DNA from: Flavobacteriales bacterium
Lineage (GTDB): Bacteria > Bacteroidota > Bacteroidia > Flavobacteriales_F > PHOS-HE28
Length of the DNA: 64,000 bases
Direction of reading: 5' to 3'
Assembly (NCBI GenBank): GCA_016704485.1
Contig: JADJAA010000002.1
Span: forward strand, 992,001-1,056,000
Shown here: positions 1-8,058 of the stretch, piece after piece
Layout: each line of letters begins with the position of its first letter
How positions within the stretch are numbered: the first letter of the stretch is position 1
Made by a program: the position numbers and the translations under genes
The notes under the pieces: generated by a model
The model's input: only the letters and a program-made list of their open reading frames with translations
Database searches by the model: none
Told to the model about the DNA's origin: nothing

Positions 1-941
1 CACCCATTTGCCAATGACAGGAAAAGAAGCGGAATAAAAGCGAACGGCACGAAATAGGCGGGCGGTACGAAGGGGATCATGAGTAGACCGAGAGCCAATA
101 GGATACAACCGATGATCATCAATTTCTCTTCACCGAACGTGCGTGTAAGCCAACCGATCAAACCGCCCTGAACAATAGCAGATGCAAGCCCAATGAAGGC
201 GAACATGTACCCGATGTGCTCCTCCGTAAGTCCATAATGCTGTTCCCAGAGGAGCGCGACCGTGATCTGCATCATGCTGAATGCCGTGATGTAGATGAAG
301 TTGGTCACGAAGAGATCCCGGAATTTCTCGTTCCGAAGGGCTAGTATCGAACTGGTGATCGGCTTTACCTCGATCTTATTGCCGAGATTTTTTTCATGCA
401 ATGATTCCGGGAGGAAGATCAGGATCAGTACGAAGTTGATCAAGCTGAGGCACATGGCCGCGTAACCTACCGCGTCCATTCCGAAGTGTGCTTTGATGTA
501 TCCACCCACCGGCGGTCCGAAAATGAATCCAAGACCGAATGCGGCACCGATCATGCCCAATGCCTTTGCCCTGTTCTGGGGTTCTGTGACATCAGTGATG
601 TACGCCTGTGAAGTTGCAATGTTCGCGGAGCCGATACCGGCCAACATACGCGCCAGCACCAAGACCAGAAGCGTATGGGCATTGGCAAGCAATAGAAAGC
701 CCATCGCAGTGATGAATACTGTACCGGCGATCACGGGTCGCCTTCCATGCCTATCGCTTAACGAACCCCAGAAGGGTGAGAATACGAAATTCATCAAGGC
801 ATAAACCGCCATGATCATTCCCACCTCAAAGGGCGATGCTCCCAGTTCCATAGAATAAATAGGGAGAATAGGAATAACCAATCCGAACCCCAAAAGGTCA
901 ATGAAGACGGTGAGAAAAAGTATGGCGACCTTACGATCCAT
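1..941 (-). CDS. MFS transporter, TetA-like (3' end cut by window)
   Basis: Major facilitator superfamily drug/proton antiporter-type inner-membrane carrier. I read it by reverse-complementing from the ATG at 941-939; the frame stays open to base 1, so the C-terminus lies outside the window and about 313 residues are visible. The N-terminus is hydrophobic and rich in Gly/Pro (LLGFGLVIPILP), and the loop between helices 2 and 3 carries the MFS signature GSLSDRHGRRPV. A second signature-like stretch, GFIFGPPVGGY, follows around residue 120. The closest look is tetracycline-resistance (TetA) type carriers, but substrate cannot be inferred. It is followed on the same strand by the NADH dehydrogenase gene, which lies 38 bases upstream in transcription order. 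Confidence 0.85.
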   Translation of the reverse strand, partial: MDRKVAILFLTVFIDLLGFGLVIPILPIYSMELGASPFEVGMIMAVYALMNFVFSPFWGSLSDRHGRRPVIAGTVFITAMGFLLLANAHTLLVLVLARMLAGIGSANIATSQAYITDVTEPQNRAKALGMIGAAFGLGFIFGPPVGGYIKAHFGMDAVGYAAMCLSLINFVLILIFLPESLHEKNLGNKIEVKPITSSILALRNEKFRDLFVTNFIYITAFSMMQITVALLWEQHYGLTEEHIGYMFAFIGLASAIVQGGLIGWLTRTFGEEKLMIIGCILLALGLLMIPFVPPAYFVPFAFIPLLFLSLANG

Positions 942-979
942 TCTGAACGGGGCGCAAAAGTATTATGAAGCAGGGTCCG

Positions 980-2293
980 TTAAATAGCTTCCTGCTCCGT
1001 AACCGTTGCTTTACGCACATACGGCCGAACGATCAAGCGGATCGTATTTTTCCAGCTTAGGAATTTCCATGCCCAGTTGAACAGCACCAACATGCGGTTA
1101 CGGAAGCTCACCAAGCTCATGACATGGATGAAGATCCAACTGAACCATGCGATAGGCCCGGACAGATGCAGCTTCCCCCGATCCATGACCGCCTTGAATC
1201 GGCCAATGGTCGCCATTGAGCCTTTGTCATTGTATTTGAATGGGGTCCATTGCGAAGGATCCTTCAATAGATTCTTAGCGAGGTTCTTGGCTTGTTGGAT
1301 CGCCGCGGGAGCTACTTGTGGATGGCCTCGCAGCCAAGCACTTTCCGTCATGTTCAAGGCTACATCACCCACGGCATAGATATTTCCAAAGCCGTTCAAG
1401 CGACTGAACTCATCCACATTGAACCGATCCGCTTTTGCATTGAATGCGGACTCCAGCCCAGGAATACAGACCCCTTTCACGCCGGCGGCCCAGATCAATG
1501 TATTGGTGGCCATGGTAGAACCATCAGCGAACTTTATCGTGTTCTCATCACACCCGATAACGCGCATCCCGAACCTTACGGAAACACCCATCTCCGTGAG
1601 ATATTCGAACGCCTTTTCCTGTGCTTTTTTCGAGAAATTATTCAGCAATGAGGTGTTGCTATCGACCAAATGGATCTGCATATGCTCGCTTTCCATTTCA
1701 CGGTATTCCTTTTTCAGGATCGTCATACGGATCTCGGCCAAAGCACCAGCAAGTTCCACGCCTGTCGGTCCTCCACCTACGATCACGAAATTGAGTTGGC
1801 GCCGTCGGTCATGCTCATCATCCAAATAGAGCGCGGCCTCGAAATCCTGCAGGAAATCACTCCGGATATCCAATGCCTGTGCAACGGTCTTGAGTTGCAT
1901 CGCCTCTCTTGCGATCTCCTTATTCCCAAAGAAGTTGGTGGTACTTCCCGTAGCGATAACCAACTGATCATAATGAAATTCCCCACGGTCGGTGACCAAG
2001 ATGTTCAGTTCAGGTTTAACCGCGATCACATTTGCCATGCGGAAAGCGACATTCGGCATGGGTCCCACCGTTCTTCTGAAGGGATGCGCAATGCTATCCG
2101 CACCCAAACTGGCCGTGGCCACCTGGTAGAGCAACGGTTGGAAACAATGGTGATTGTTCCGATCGATCAACAGTACCTTGTAGGGCTTACCGTCCAACCG
2201 TTTCACCAGTTCAAGCCCTGCGAAACCACCACCCACCACGATCAGTGTTGGAAAGGGCAATTGATCATATACGTCGCGGACTTTATTCGGCAT
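980..2293 (-). CDS. ndh: Type II NADH dehydrogenase (NDH-2)
   Basis: Single-subunit, non-proton-pumping NADH:quinone oxidoreductase that feeds electrons from NADH via FAD into the quinone pool at the inner membrane face. The protein (437 residues from this start) has an N-terminal FAD Rossmann motif GGGFAGLE near residues 21-28, a second nucleotide motif VGGGPTGVE near 172-180 for NADH, and the AVGDVAL motif that contacts FAD later. The C-terminal amphipathic stretch with Trp/Phe (WFSWIFIHVMSLV) is the usual membrane anchor. An in-frame ATG exists at 2356, but the shorter start places MPNKV just before the Rossmann strand and fits the family. It is divergent from mnmE, with about 96 bases between starts. 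Confidence 0.9.
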   Translation of the reverse strand: MPNKVRDVYDQLPFPTLIVVGGGFAGLELVKRLDGKPYKVLLIDRNNHHCFQPLLYQVATASLGADSIAHPFRRTVGPMPNVAFRMANVIAVKPELNILVTDRGEFHYDQLVIATGSTTNFFGNKEIAREAMQLKTVAQALDIRSDFLQDFEAALYLDDEHDRRRQLNFVIVGGGPTGVELAGALAEIRMTILKKEYREMESEHMQIHLVDSNTSLLNNFSKKAQEKAFEYLTEMGVSVRFGMRVIGCDENTIKFADGSTMATNTLIWAAGVKGVCIPGLESAFNAKADRFNVDEFSRLNGFGNIYAVGDVALNMTESAWLRGHPQVAPAAIQQAKNLAKNLLKDPSQWTPFKYNDKGSMATIGRFKAVMDRGKLHLSGPIAWFSWIFIHVMSLVSFRNRMLVLFNWAWKFLSWKNTIRLIVRPYVRKATVTEQEAI

Positions 2294-2389
2294 TTTCAAA
2301 TTAGTTCTTTGATCCAGGGCTAAAGATCCGGATCTTTGCCCGACAAGCACATTCAAAGATCATATTGAATGCGCAATATAAGTTCAAGT

Positions 2390-3742
2390 ATGTACGAACA
2401 GGACACGATCGCTGCACTATCTACACCGGCGGGTGCTGGTGCAATAGCCATGCTCCGGGTATCCGGAGCAAAAGCGACGGCCGTGATCGATCGTATAGCA
2501 CCTACCCTGCCCTTGGAACCGCTGCCGCGCTCGGCTTATTATGTGCCGGTGATCGATATGGACGGGCAGATCGATGAGGCGGTGATCACCTATTTCAAAG
2601 GCCCGCATTCCTACACGGGCGAAGATGTTGTGGAAGTTTGTGTACACGGATCAACCTATATCCAACAGCGCTTATTGCAGGCCATGCTCGATGCTGGCGC
2701 GCGGTTGGCACAACCCGGCGAATTCACTCAACGTGCTTTCCTGAACAAGAAATTGGATCTGAGCCAAGCAGAAGCCGTAGCTGATCTCATCGCTAGCCAA
2801 AGTGCCGCGCAGCATGAACTTGCGTTACACCAGTTGCGTGGTGGGTTCGGTAACCGCATAGAAGAACTACGGCAGCAGTTGATCGACTTCTGTGCGTTGA
2901 TAGAACTGGAACTGGACTTCGGTGAAGAGGATGTGGAATTCGCGCAACGTATTGAATTGGTGGCACTAGTGGATCGGCTGATCGACCTGTGCACGGAGCT
3001 GGTGGACAGCTTCAGGTATGGTAACGCGATAAAGCAAGGCATACCGGTTGCGATCCTTGGTGCACCGAACAGCGGTAAAAGCACGTTGTTGAATGCCTTG
3101 TTGCAGGAGGATCGCGCCATTGTGAGCGAGATCGCTGGCACTACGCGGGATACAGTGGAGGAACTGCTGAGCATCGAAGGTATTCTGTTCCGGATCATAG
3201 ACACGGCAGGGTTGCGCAGAACCACTGATGTTGTTGAGAAATTGGGCATCGACCGCAGCTACAAGAAAGCCGCCGAGAGCAGTATCGTGATCCTTTTGGG
3301 CGATGGCTCGAAACTATCAGAAGGTGCGTTGCGAACGGAAGCCAAGATGTTGCAGGAACGCCTCAGTAGCGGTGTGAAGGTTGTGCCCATGATGAATAAG
3401 AGCGATATCAATGCATCGACCAGGAGCAGCACTATCCTTTCCATCAGTGCACGAACTGGTGAAGGCTTGGATGCGTTGAAACAGATCCTGCTCCAGCATG
3501 TAAAGTCCTTACAAAGTGGCTCGGGCGATATCGTTGTGACCAACGCTCGGCATGTGGATGCGTTGACCAAGGCCCGCTCGGCATTGGAAGATGCGAAGAA
3601 GGCCATCGATAATGGCATCAGCGGTGAACTCCTTGCGATCGATCTGCGCAGGGCTCAACATCACTTGGGCGAGATCACAGGGCGCATTACCACGGATGAT
3701 CTTTTAGGTAGCATTTTCGGGAAGTTCTGTATCGGGAAATAG
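2390..3742 (+). CDS. mnmE: tRNA modification GTPase MnmE
   Basis: MnmE works with MnmG to install the 5-carboxymethylaminomethyl group on wobble U34 of certain tRNAs. The 450-residue protein has the N-terminal folate-binding domain, a helical domain, and an inserted GTPase domain with P-loop GAPNSGKS (about 224-231), DTAG (about 271) and NKSD (about 336). It ends in FCIGK, the invariant C-terminal Cys motif of the family. The ATG at 2390 gives the usual MYEQDTIAA start; a TTG-type extension upstream is not needed. The gene is complete and looks functional. It lies divergently to ndh; its 3' flank runs into the IS-disrupted barrel gene. Confidence 0.96.
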   Translation: MYEQDTIAALSTPAGAGAIAMLRVSGAKATAVIDRIAPTLPLEPLPRSAYYVPVIDMDGQIDEAVITYFKGPHSYTGEDVVEVCVHGSTYIQQRLLQAMLDAGARLAQPGEFTQRAFLNKKLDLSQAEAVADLIASQSAAQHELALHQLRGGFGNRIEELRQQLIDFCALIELELDFGEEDVEFAQRIELVALVDRLIDLCTELVDSFRYGNAIKQGIPVAILGAPNSGKSTLLNALLQEDRAIVSEIAGTTRDTVEELLSIEGILFRIIDTAGLRRTTDVVEKLGIDRSYKKAAESSIVILLGDGSKLSEGALRTEAKMLQERLSSGVKVVPMMNKSDINASTRSSTILSISARTGEGLDALKQILLQHVKSLQSGSGDIVVTNARHVDALTKARSALEDAKKAIDNGISGELLAIDLRRAQHHLGEITGRITTDDLLGSIFGKFCIGK

Positions 3743-3901
3743 GGCAAGTACTTGGCTCTATCTTCGTTCCTTATCATTCAAACTCCATGGAACGGCTCCT
3801 GCTTGCGTTGTGCATTACACTGCCCATGGGTGCAATGGGTCAAGTTCCAGAACAATCGCTCTCATCATCAACATCCGAGCCTCAGCATATTCGTCATTTT
3901 T

Positions 3902-3924
3902 GGGTTAATGGACAAAACGAATGG
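3902..3924. repeat. Left terminal inverted repeat of the outer IS
   Basis: This 23-bp end contains TAATGGACAAAACGAATGG (3906-3924). It matches the reverse complement of the right end at 5998-6020 with three mismatches and that of a second internal copy at 5958-5976 exactly over 19 bp. It directly abuts the target duplication TCATTTTT. Confidence 0.85.
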
Positions 3925-4520
3925 TAAAACCTTCTGAAAGTCCTACCTGGCTTAGGTTAGAGGCCTTTCAAAGGTCATGAACCAAAAAAGTGCTCTTTGT
4001 GTGGTGGTCCAGTTATTAACAAATACGGCCAGGTTCGGGGTAAGCAACGGTACCGTTGCCGCACTTGTGGTAAGCAATTTTTAGGCGGCCAAACAAAGCA
4101 GCCCGAAGAACTATGGTTTGAGTATCAAGCTGGCAAACAGACTTACAGGCAGTTGGCTCTCAAGTATGGTTGTTCTATTCGGACCATACAGCGGACGTTG
4201 GACAAATACACAGGCACTGAAGCCAAGGCTGTTCTGCCATCTTCAGCCGTGGTTTTAATGGATACGACCTACTTCGGGAGAACCTTCGGTGTAATGGTGT
4301 TCAGGGATGCAACTACAGGCACAGTCCTGTATAGGAAATACGTAAAACATGAGACCAACCAGCTTTATGCGGATGGTCTGAAATTCCTTCGTGGACAAGG
4401 CGTGGAGATAAGCGCCGTTGTTTGTGATGGCCGACGAGGCCTGTTGCAACTCTGCAGAGGAATCCCGGTGCAAATGTGCCAATTTCATCAAGTAGCGATC
4501 ATTACCCGCTATCTCACTAG

Positions 4521-5410
4521 AAGGAATCTCAAAAATAAGCATTGCCTAAGTTATCTATGAACACTGGGCTTTGATCAACTTTTTAATGTTCCAGTTGATC
4601 TTCTTCTTTGGCGCAATGTACTTCGCTAAGAAAAGCGATGGACATCAGCGACAAGCAATGGGAAGTGTTGGAAAAACCGCTTACAAGTATTTTTCATAAG
4701 AGCGAAACACGTGGCAGGCCCAGACAAGATCCACGTGCGGTGCTTAACGGGATCTTGTGGATATGCCGGACCGGTGCACCATGGGCAGATCTACCTGGCA
4801 GATACCCGCCATACCAGACTTGCCATCGGTACCACAAACACTGGTGCAAGAGCGGTTCTTGGGATAAACTGCTGCATGCTCTTGCATCGGATCCACGCGA
4901 TCGAGGGAAGATCGACATTACCGAATGCTTTATCGATGGCACCTTCGCAAGTGCCAAAAAGGGGGCTTGTGTTGGACCTACTAAGAAAGGGAAAGGCACC
5001 AAGATCATGGCAGTCACAGACGCTGTTGGTATTCCTCTCACCGTACGGGCCTTTAGCGCCAGCACCCATGAAGTAAAGCTAGCCGATAGGACGATCCGTT
5101 CGTGTGCCATAAAGCCCAAACGTGCGATCGCCGACAGGGCGTACGACAGTGACAAACTAAGACGCACATTGAAGAAACGCGGAATCCAACTGGTATGTCC
5201 GCACAGGAGTAACAGAAAACGACAAGTGCATCAAGATGGACGGGAATTACGGCGCTACAAACGCCGCTGGAAGGTCGAAAGGTTGTTCGCGTGGTTGTTT
5301 AACTCGCGCCGTACATTCGTTCGGTATGAATACCATGCAGACCTCTTCTTAGGCATGGTGCAGTTGGCTTGCGTAATGATAATTCTCAAAAGTTATTTTT
5401 GAGATGGCTT
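4521..5410 (+). mobile_element. IS5-family (IS427-group-like) insertion sequence, 890 bp
   Basis: The element interrupts the outer IS transposase. It is flanked by CTAG at 4517-4520 and 5411-5414 (a 4-bp duplication, or a TA duplication within a CTAG target, which cannot be told apart). The ends are inverted repeats: left AAGGAATCTCAAAAATAA and the complement of the right end AAGCCATCTCAAAAATAA differ at two positions. It encodes a single intact transposase. Because it sits inside the outer IS, it must have arrived later than that element. Confidence 0.9.
4638..5402 (+). CDS. IS5-family DDE transposase
   Basis: Transposase of the inner IS, 254 residues from the ATG at 4638 (MDISDKQWEVLEKPL, the typical family start; an in-frame upstream extension to 4608 is possible). 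It has the N-terminal DUF4096-like part with GRPRQDPRAVLNGILW, RTGAPWADLP, and the RNase-H-fold core. Candidate catalytic residues are the Asp in CFIDGTFASAKKGA, the Asp in AIADRAYDSD and the Glu in RRWKVERLFAWL. The stop codon (5400-5402) lies inside the right inverted repeat, common for compact IS5 elements. The frame is intact in one ORF, so this copy may still be active. Confidence 0.93.
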   Translation: MDISDKQWEVLEKPLTSIFHKSETRGRPRQDPRAVLNGILWICRTGAPWADLPGRYPPYQTCHRYHKHWCKSGSWDKLLHALASDPRDRGKIDITECFIDGTFASAKKGACVGPTKKGKGTKIMAVTDAVGIPLTVRAFSASTHEVKLADRTIRSCAIKPKRAIADRAYDSDKLRRTLKKRGIQLVCPHRSNRKRQVHQDGRELRRYKRRWKVERLFAWLFNSRRTFVRYEYHADLFLGMVQLACVMIILKSYF

Positions 5411-5856
5411 CTAGAAAGCCCAAGTTGCCAGCAGCCATTGAGCTGCGCCAATTGACACAGATGCTGAAGAAGACCGATAAGGAAAGCTTCACTGGGGGTC
5501 TACAACTATGGCATACCAAATGGAAGGCCTTCCTCGCTGAACGAACTGTGGAATCAACCACCGGCAAGTCACGTTATACGCACGGTCGCCTGCGGAGCGC
5601 ACACCGGAGCCTATCGTGCAATCTGCCTTGGTTGTTCACTTGGTACGACTATCCTGAACTGGATATTCCCAACACCACCAATGCAATAGATGGCTACTTC
5701 GCAGACCTGAAGAACAAGCTTCGCAATCACAATGGCCTCTCCTTGACTCGGAAACAAAAATTTATCGATGAGTTTTTGAAGGCATGCGGACCTCGCGATG
5801 GGAACGGTTGATCCGAAGGTTCCGTTCCCATCCGATCATCGCTCAGTCATCAGGTT

Positions 5857-5898
5857 TATCCCTGGCAGGTTGCTCTCCAGCAGAGCCTACTTCCGTTT
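5857..5898. repeat. 42-bp segment shared with the IS110 flank at 49995
   Basis: This non-coding 3' part of the outer IS matches 49995-50036 at 38 of 42 positions by my alignment (core AGGTTGCTCT, CAGCAGAGCCT, CTTCCGTTT). It suggests the second place holds a relic of the same or a related element. Confidence 0.6.
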
Positions 5899-5957
5899 CG
5901 CCAGACACCCAAAGATCAGAATCGCAATTAGGTTCTCCAACAACGGTTGATAACTCG

Positions 5958-6020
5958 CCATTCGTTTTGTCCATTAGAGACAAACGTCTCCCAAAAGCCA
6001 TTCGTTTTGTCTATTACACC
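5958..6020. repeat. Duplicated right end of the outer IS
   Basis: Two copies of the terminal word lie 40 bp apart: CCATTCGTTTTGTCCATTA at 5958-5976 and CCATTCGTTTTGTCTATTA at 5998-6016. Between them is a small hairpin, GAGAC-AAAC-GTCTC (5977-5990). The outer copy adjoins the target duplication, so it is the functional end; the inner copy is closer in sequence to the left end. Confidence 0.8.
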
Positions 6021-6757
6021 TCATTTTTCGTTGGGGGCTTCGTTCGCTTCGGAATTAGCGTATCGCACGCTCCTGCTCAATGAACAGAGTGATCTCTATA
6101 GGTGGATCATTGATGGGAGGAACGATCACGAGATCCCTCGATTCGGGTATTCGGCTACGCTGAGCATGACCTACGAATTCAATAGGCATTGGTCAGTTGG
6201 AATCGGTGTTGGGTATTCGAAGAAGGGATACCGAACAAACATCGTGGATATCGAGCCATTGACCTTTGGCGATGTCATCGACCCAATAACGGGTAATGTC
6301 CATTATTCCTCCAACGACCCGGCGATTCCTCAAAAATTACGCAATGTGTATGGCTTTGCGTACATCACAATTCCGGTCCAATTGAGTTACGTGGCAGGCA
6401 AGGGTAAGATACGATCCATCAGTTCCATCGGCATGAGCGTTGATATGCTCAATCACGCGACGAGCGTCTTCGTTGGCAAATATTCGGACAGGGGTTGGGA
6501 ACGGAAGACCACTGACCAGACCGAACAATTCTCCCAATGGAACCTAACACCGATGGTATCAACGGGAATTGCGATGCAAGTGGGCACTAGACTGAGGTTT
6601 ACACTTGCACCTGTTGCACGCTACGGTCTATAACGGATCATCGACACACCGATAACTGGCAGACTCTGGAGCGTTGGGTTGGAAGCCGGCTGCTATTGGG
6701 CGCTTTGAAGTCCTGTGAGGATACAGGCAGATCACAGTTGCCGTTAGCAAAAGTCCA

Positions 6758-7159
6758 TCAAGGGCACACCGCTTCTTCCAGAACCTTGTCAACGGCCAGG
6801 TATTCCTCTGCATCGTCTCCTTCTGCGGTTTCGCCCATTACGGTATGCGCTTCAAGCTTTACTACCACGGAGCCGCCATGCTTTACTGCAAGAGCGATCA
6901 ACCGATCCTGCGCACTACCAGGAATTACCGGCTTGTTGAAAGCTGACCCACACGGAACAAAACTGTGCGCACCATCGCTATAGGAGTAGGTGCCAATTAC
7001 CGTACTGTCGTCCACTGCATTCGTGGGAGTTGTTTCATCAGGAATTTGCTCCGTGGAAGAAGTAGGTTGCTCCTTGAACTCCGGCACAGATCCCGCATCA
7101 GGGTTGGTACAACCGGAATACATAATTCCAAGAACCACGATCGCCAATACATTTTTCAT
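6758..7159 (-). CDS. Small lipoprotein of unknown function
   Basis: A 133-residue protein with a lipoprotein signal (MKNVLAIVVLGIMYSGC, Cys at residue 17) followed by an acidic, Pro/Thr/Ser-rich linker to about residue 55. The C-terminal part (IGTYSYSDGAHSFVPCGSA, then SVVVKLEAHTVMGE) resembles the NlpE/copper-resistance type layout in which a Phe-x-Pro-Cys-Gly motif begins a small beta domain, but the match is weak. A second Cys lies near the very end. It is expected to be anchored in the periplasmic or outer membrane. It lies on the opposite strand to its neighbours. Confidence 0.75.
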   Translation of the reverse strand: MKNVLAIVVLGIMYSGCTNPDAGSVPEFKEQPTSSTEQIPDETTPTNAVDDSTVIGTYSYSDGAHSFVPCGSAFNKPVIPGSAQDRLIALAVKHGGSVVVKLEAHTVMGETAEGDDAEEYLAVDKVLEEAVCP

Positions 7160-7257
7160 GATGGTGCAAAGGAATAGCCCAGCACGTGGAAAGGACTAAT
7201 AATTATTCAACCTGATCAAGAACCACCGAAAAAGTTCGATCACCTTTGTCGCTTCGA

Positions 7258-7914
7258 ATGATCCCTGTTCTATCCGCATTCTATTTCGGCACGATCGATC
7301 ACTATCGTGTGTTGGCAAAGCATCCGAAGGTGATCATTGACCTCGGCGAGCATTACGAACGGCAGAGTTATCGCAATCGCACAACGGTCATCGGCCCCAA
7401 TGGAACGAATGACCTTGTAGTCCCCATTGCGCGCAGAAGCGGAGAGAAAATGCCTATGCGCGAAGTAGGCCTCAGTTATGCTGAAACGTGGCCCCGGCAA
7501 CACCTGCATGCGATCCGCAGTGCTTATGGAAAAACGCCATGGTTCATCCATTTCGAAGATGATCTCAATGATCTATTGAGCAAGCGCTATGACCGACTTG
7601 TGGAGTTGGATCTAGCAACGATGCGCCTTGCGATGAAGTGGTTGGGGTTGGGAACGGAATTGGTTCTGAGTGAAACCTACGTAGAGGTGAATGGTGAATG
7701 GGTAGGAAGCGATCTTGCGCGAAAGACGACCAACAACCAATTCGTGGATCTCCGCACTGCTCTGCATCCCAAACAACCACTGCCCGATCCGCTTTTGACT
7801 CCGCCAACCTACACTCAGGTATTTGCGGATAGGCATGGGTTCATTCCGGGGTTGAGCATTATCGATCTCGTGTGCAATTGCGGGCGTGATGCACGACGAG
7901 TCGTATTGGGTTGA
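7258..7914 (+). CDS. WbqC-like family protein
   Basis: A 218-residue member of the WbqC-like family, proteins often found near polysaccharide or housekeeping genes in Bacteroidota and implicated in O-antigen/surface sugar work in other groups. Visible family features are the start IPVLSAFYFGTIDHYRVL, the ERQSYRNRTTVIGPNG block, the PRQHLHAIRSAYGKTPWF block and the C-terminal FADRHGFIPGLSIIDLVCNCG. The ATG at 7258 is preferred over a TTG at 7246. The gene stands alone, divergent from the lipoprotein. No enzyme motif is obvious, so the biochemical role stays open. Confidence 0.88.
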   Translation: MIPVLSAFYFGTIDHYRVLAKHPKVIIDLGEHYERQSYRNRTTVIGPNGTNDLVVPIARRSGEKMPMREVGLSYAETWPRQHLHAIRSAYGKTPWFIHFEDDLNDLLSKRYDRLVELDLATMRLAMKWLGLGTELVLSETYVEVNGEWVGSDLARKTTNNQFVDLRTALHPKQPLPDPLLTPPTYTQVFADRHGFIPGLSIIDLVCNCGRDARRVVLG

Positions 7915-8058
7915 TCTGTGGGGTGTTAGACAATACTTTCATGTAGGCCGAAGAAAACTTCCAGCAAGATCATATCAAAGAATAATAATCATTATTGATG
8001 GCCCCTTGGGCATAGTTACCAAGCAACACTGTATTTTTCTGCCCAATTATTACAAGGA

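Larger units (their letters stand above)
3961..5811 (+). pseudogene. IS256-family variant Zn-binding transposase, split by an IS5-family insertion
   Basis: The N-terminal half reads from about 3961 to 4520 and begins with a zinc ribbon: Cys codons at 3991 and 4000 (CSLC) and then CRTC. A helix-turn-helix-like stretch (YGCSIRTIQRTL) and the first catalytic-type aspartates follow (VLMDTTYFGR and VVCDGRRGLL). The frame then runs into the inner IS. The C-terminal half resumes at 5415 (RKPKLP, YTHGRLRSAHRSL, IPNTTNAIDGYFADLK, HNGLS) and stops at 5811. Excising the inner IS restores ITRYLTRKPKLP without a gap. Only a TTG (3997) and no ATG is available in frame near the start, so the true start is unclear. 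Where relatives usually have Glu (NALEG-like) this copy reads Asp (NAIDG). Confidence 0.85.
3902..6020 (+). mobile_element. IS256-like element (Zn-ribbon, IS1249 type), itself interrupted
   Basis: The element is bounded by the 8-bp direct repeat TCATTTTT at 3894-3901 and 6021-6028, the size expected of IS256-family transposition. Its termini are imperfect inverted repeats of 23 bp (3902-3924 and the complement of 5998-6020, three mismatches) sharing the core GACAAAACGAATGG. Removing the inner IS (4521-5410 plus one CTAG) leaves about 1.23 kb, a normal size for the family. It carries one transposase gene, read left to right, now split in two. The region between the transposase stop and the right end (5812-5957) has no gene. 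Confidence 0.85.
3787..6708 (+). pseudogene. Outer-membrane beta-barrel gene disrupted by nested insertion sequences
   Basis: The gene begins at the ATG at 3787 with a signal peptide (MERLLLALCITLPMGAMGQ) and runs in frame to 3901. It is then interrupted by a 2.1-kb insertion (3902-6020) and resumes at 6029 after the duplicated octamer TCATTTTT. Joining 3901 to 6029 restores one frame: the tail HIRHF continues as SLGASFASELAYRTLL and then a barrel with alternating strands (GIGVGYSKKGY, YITIPVQLSYV). A TAA at 6631-6633 follows RYGL, yet the same frame continues as RIIDTPITGRLWSVGLEAG to TGA at 6706-6708, which looks like the true last strands. So the gene carries both the insertion and probably a later nonsense mutation. 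The family is the small PorT-like/OMP_b-brl type, about 264 residues when repaired. Confidence 0.85.

Noticed and set aside
493..804. Plus-strand open frame, 103 codons
   Set aside because: Antisense to the MFS transporter, whose minus-strand frame has clear family motifs.
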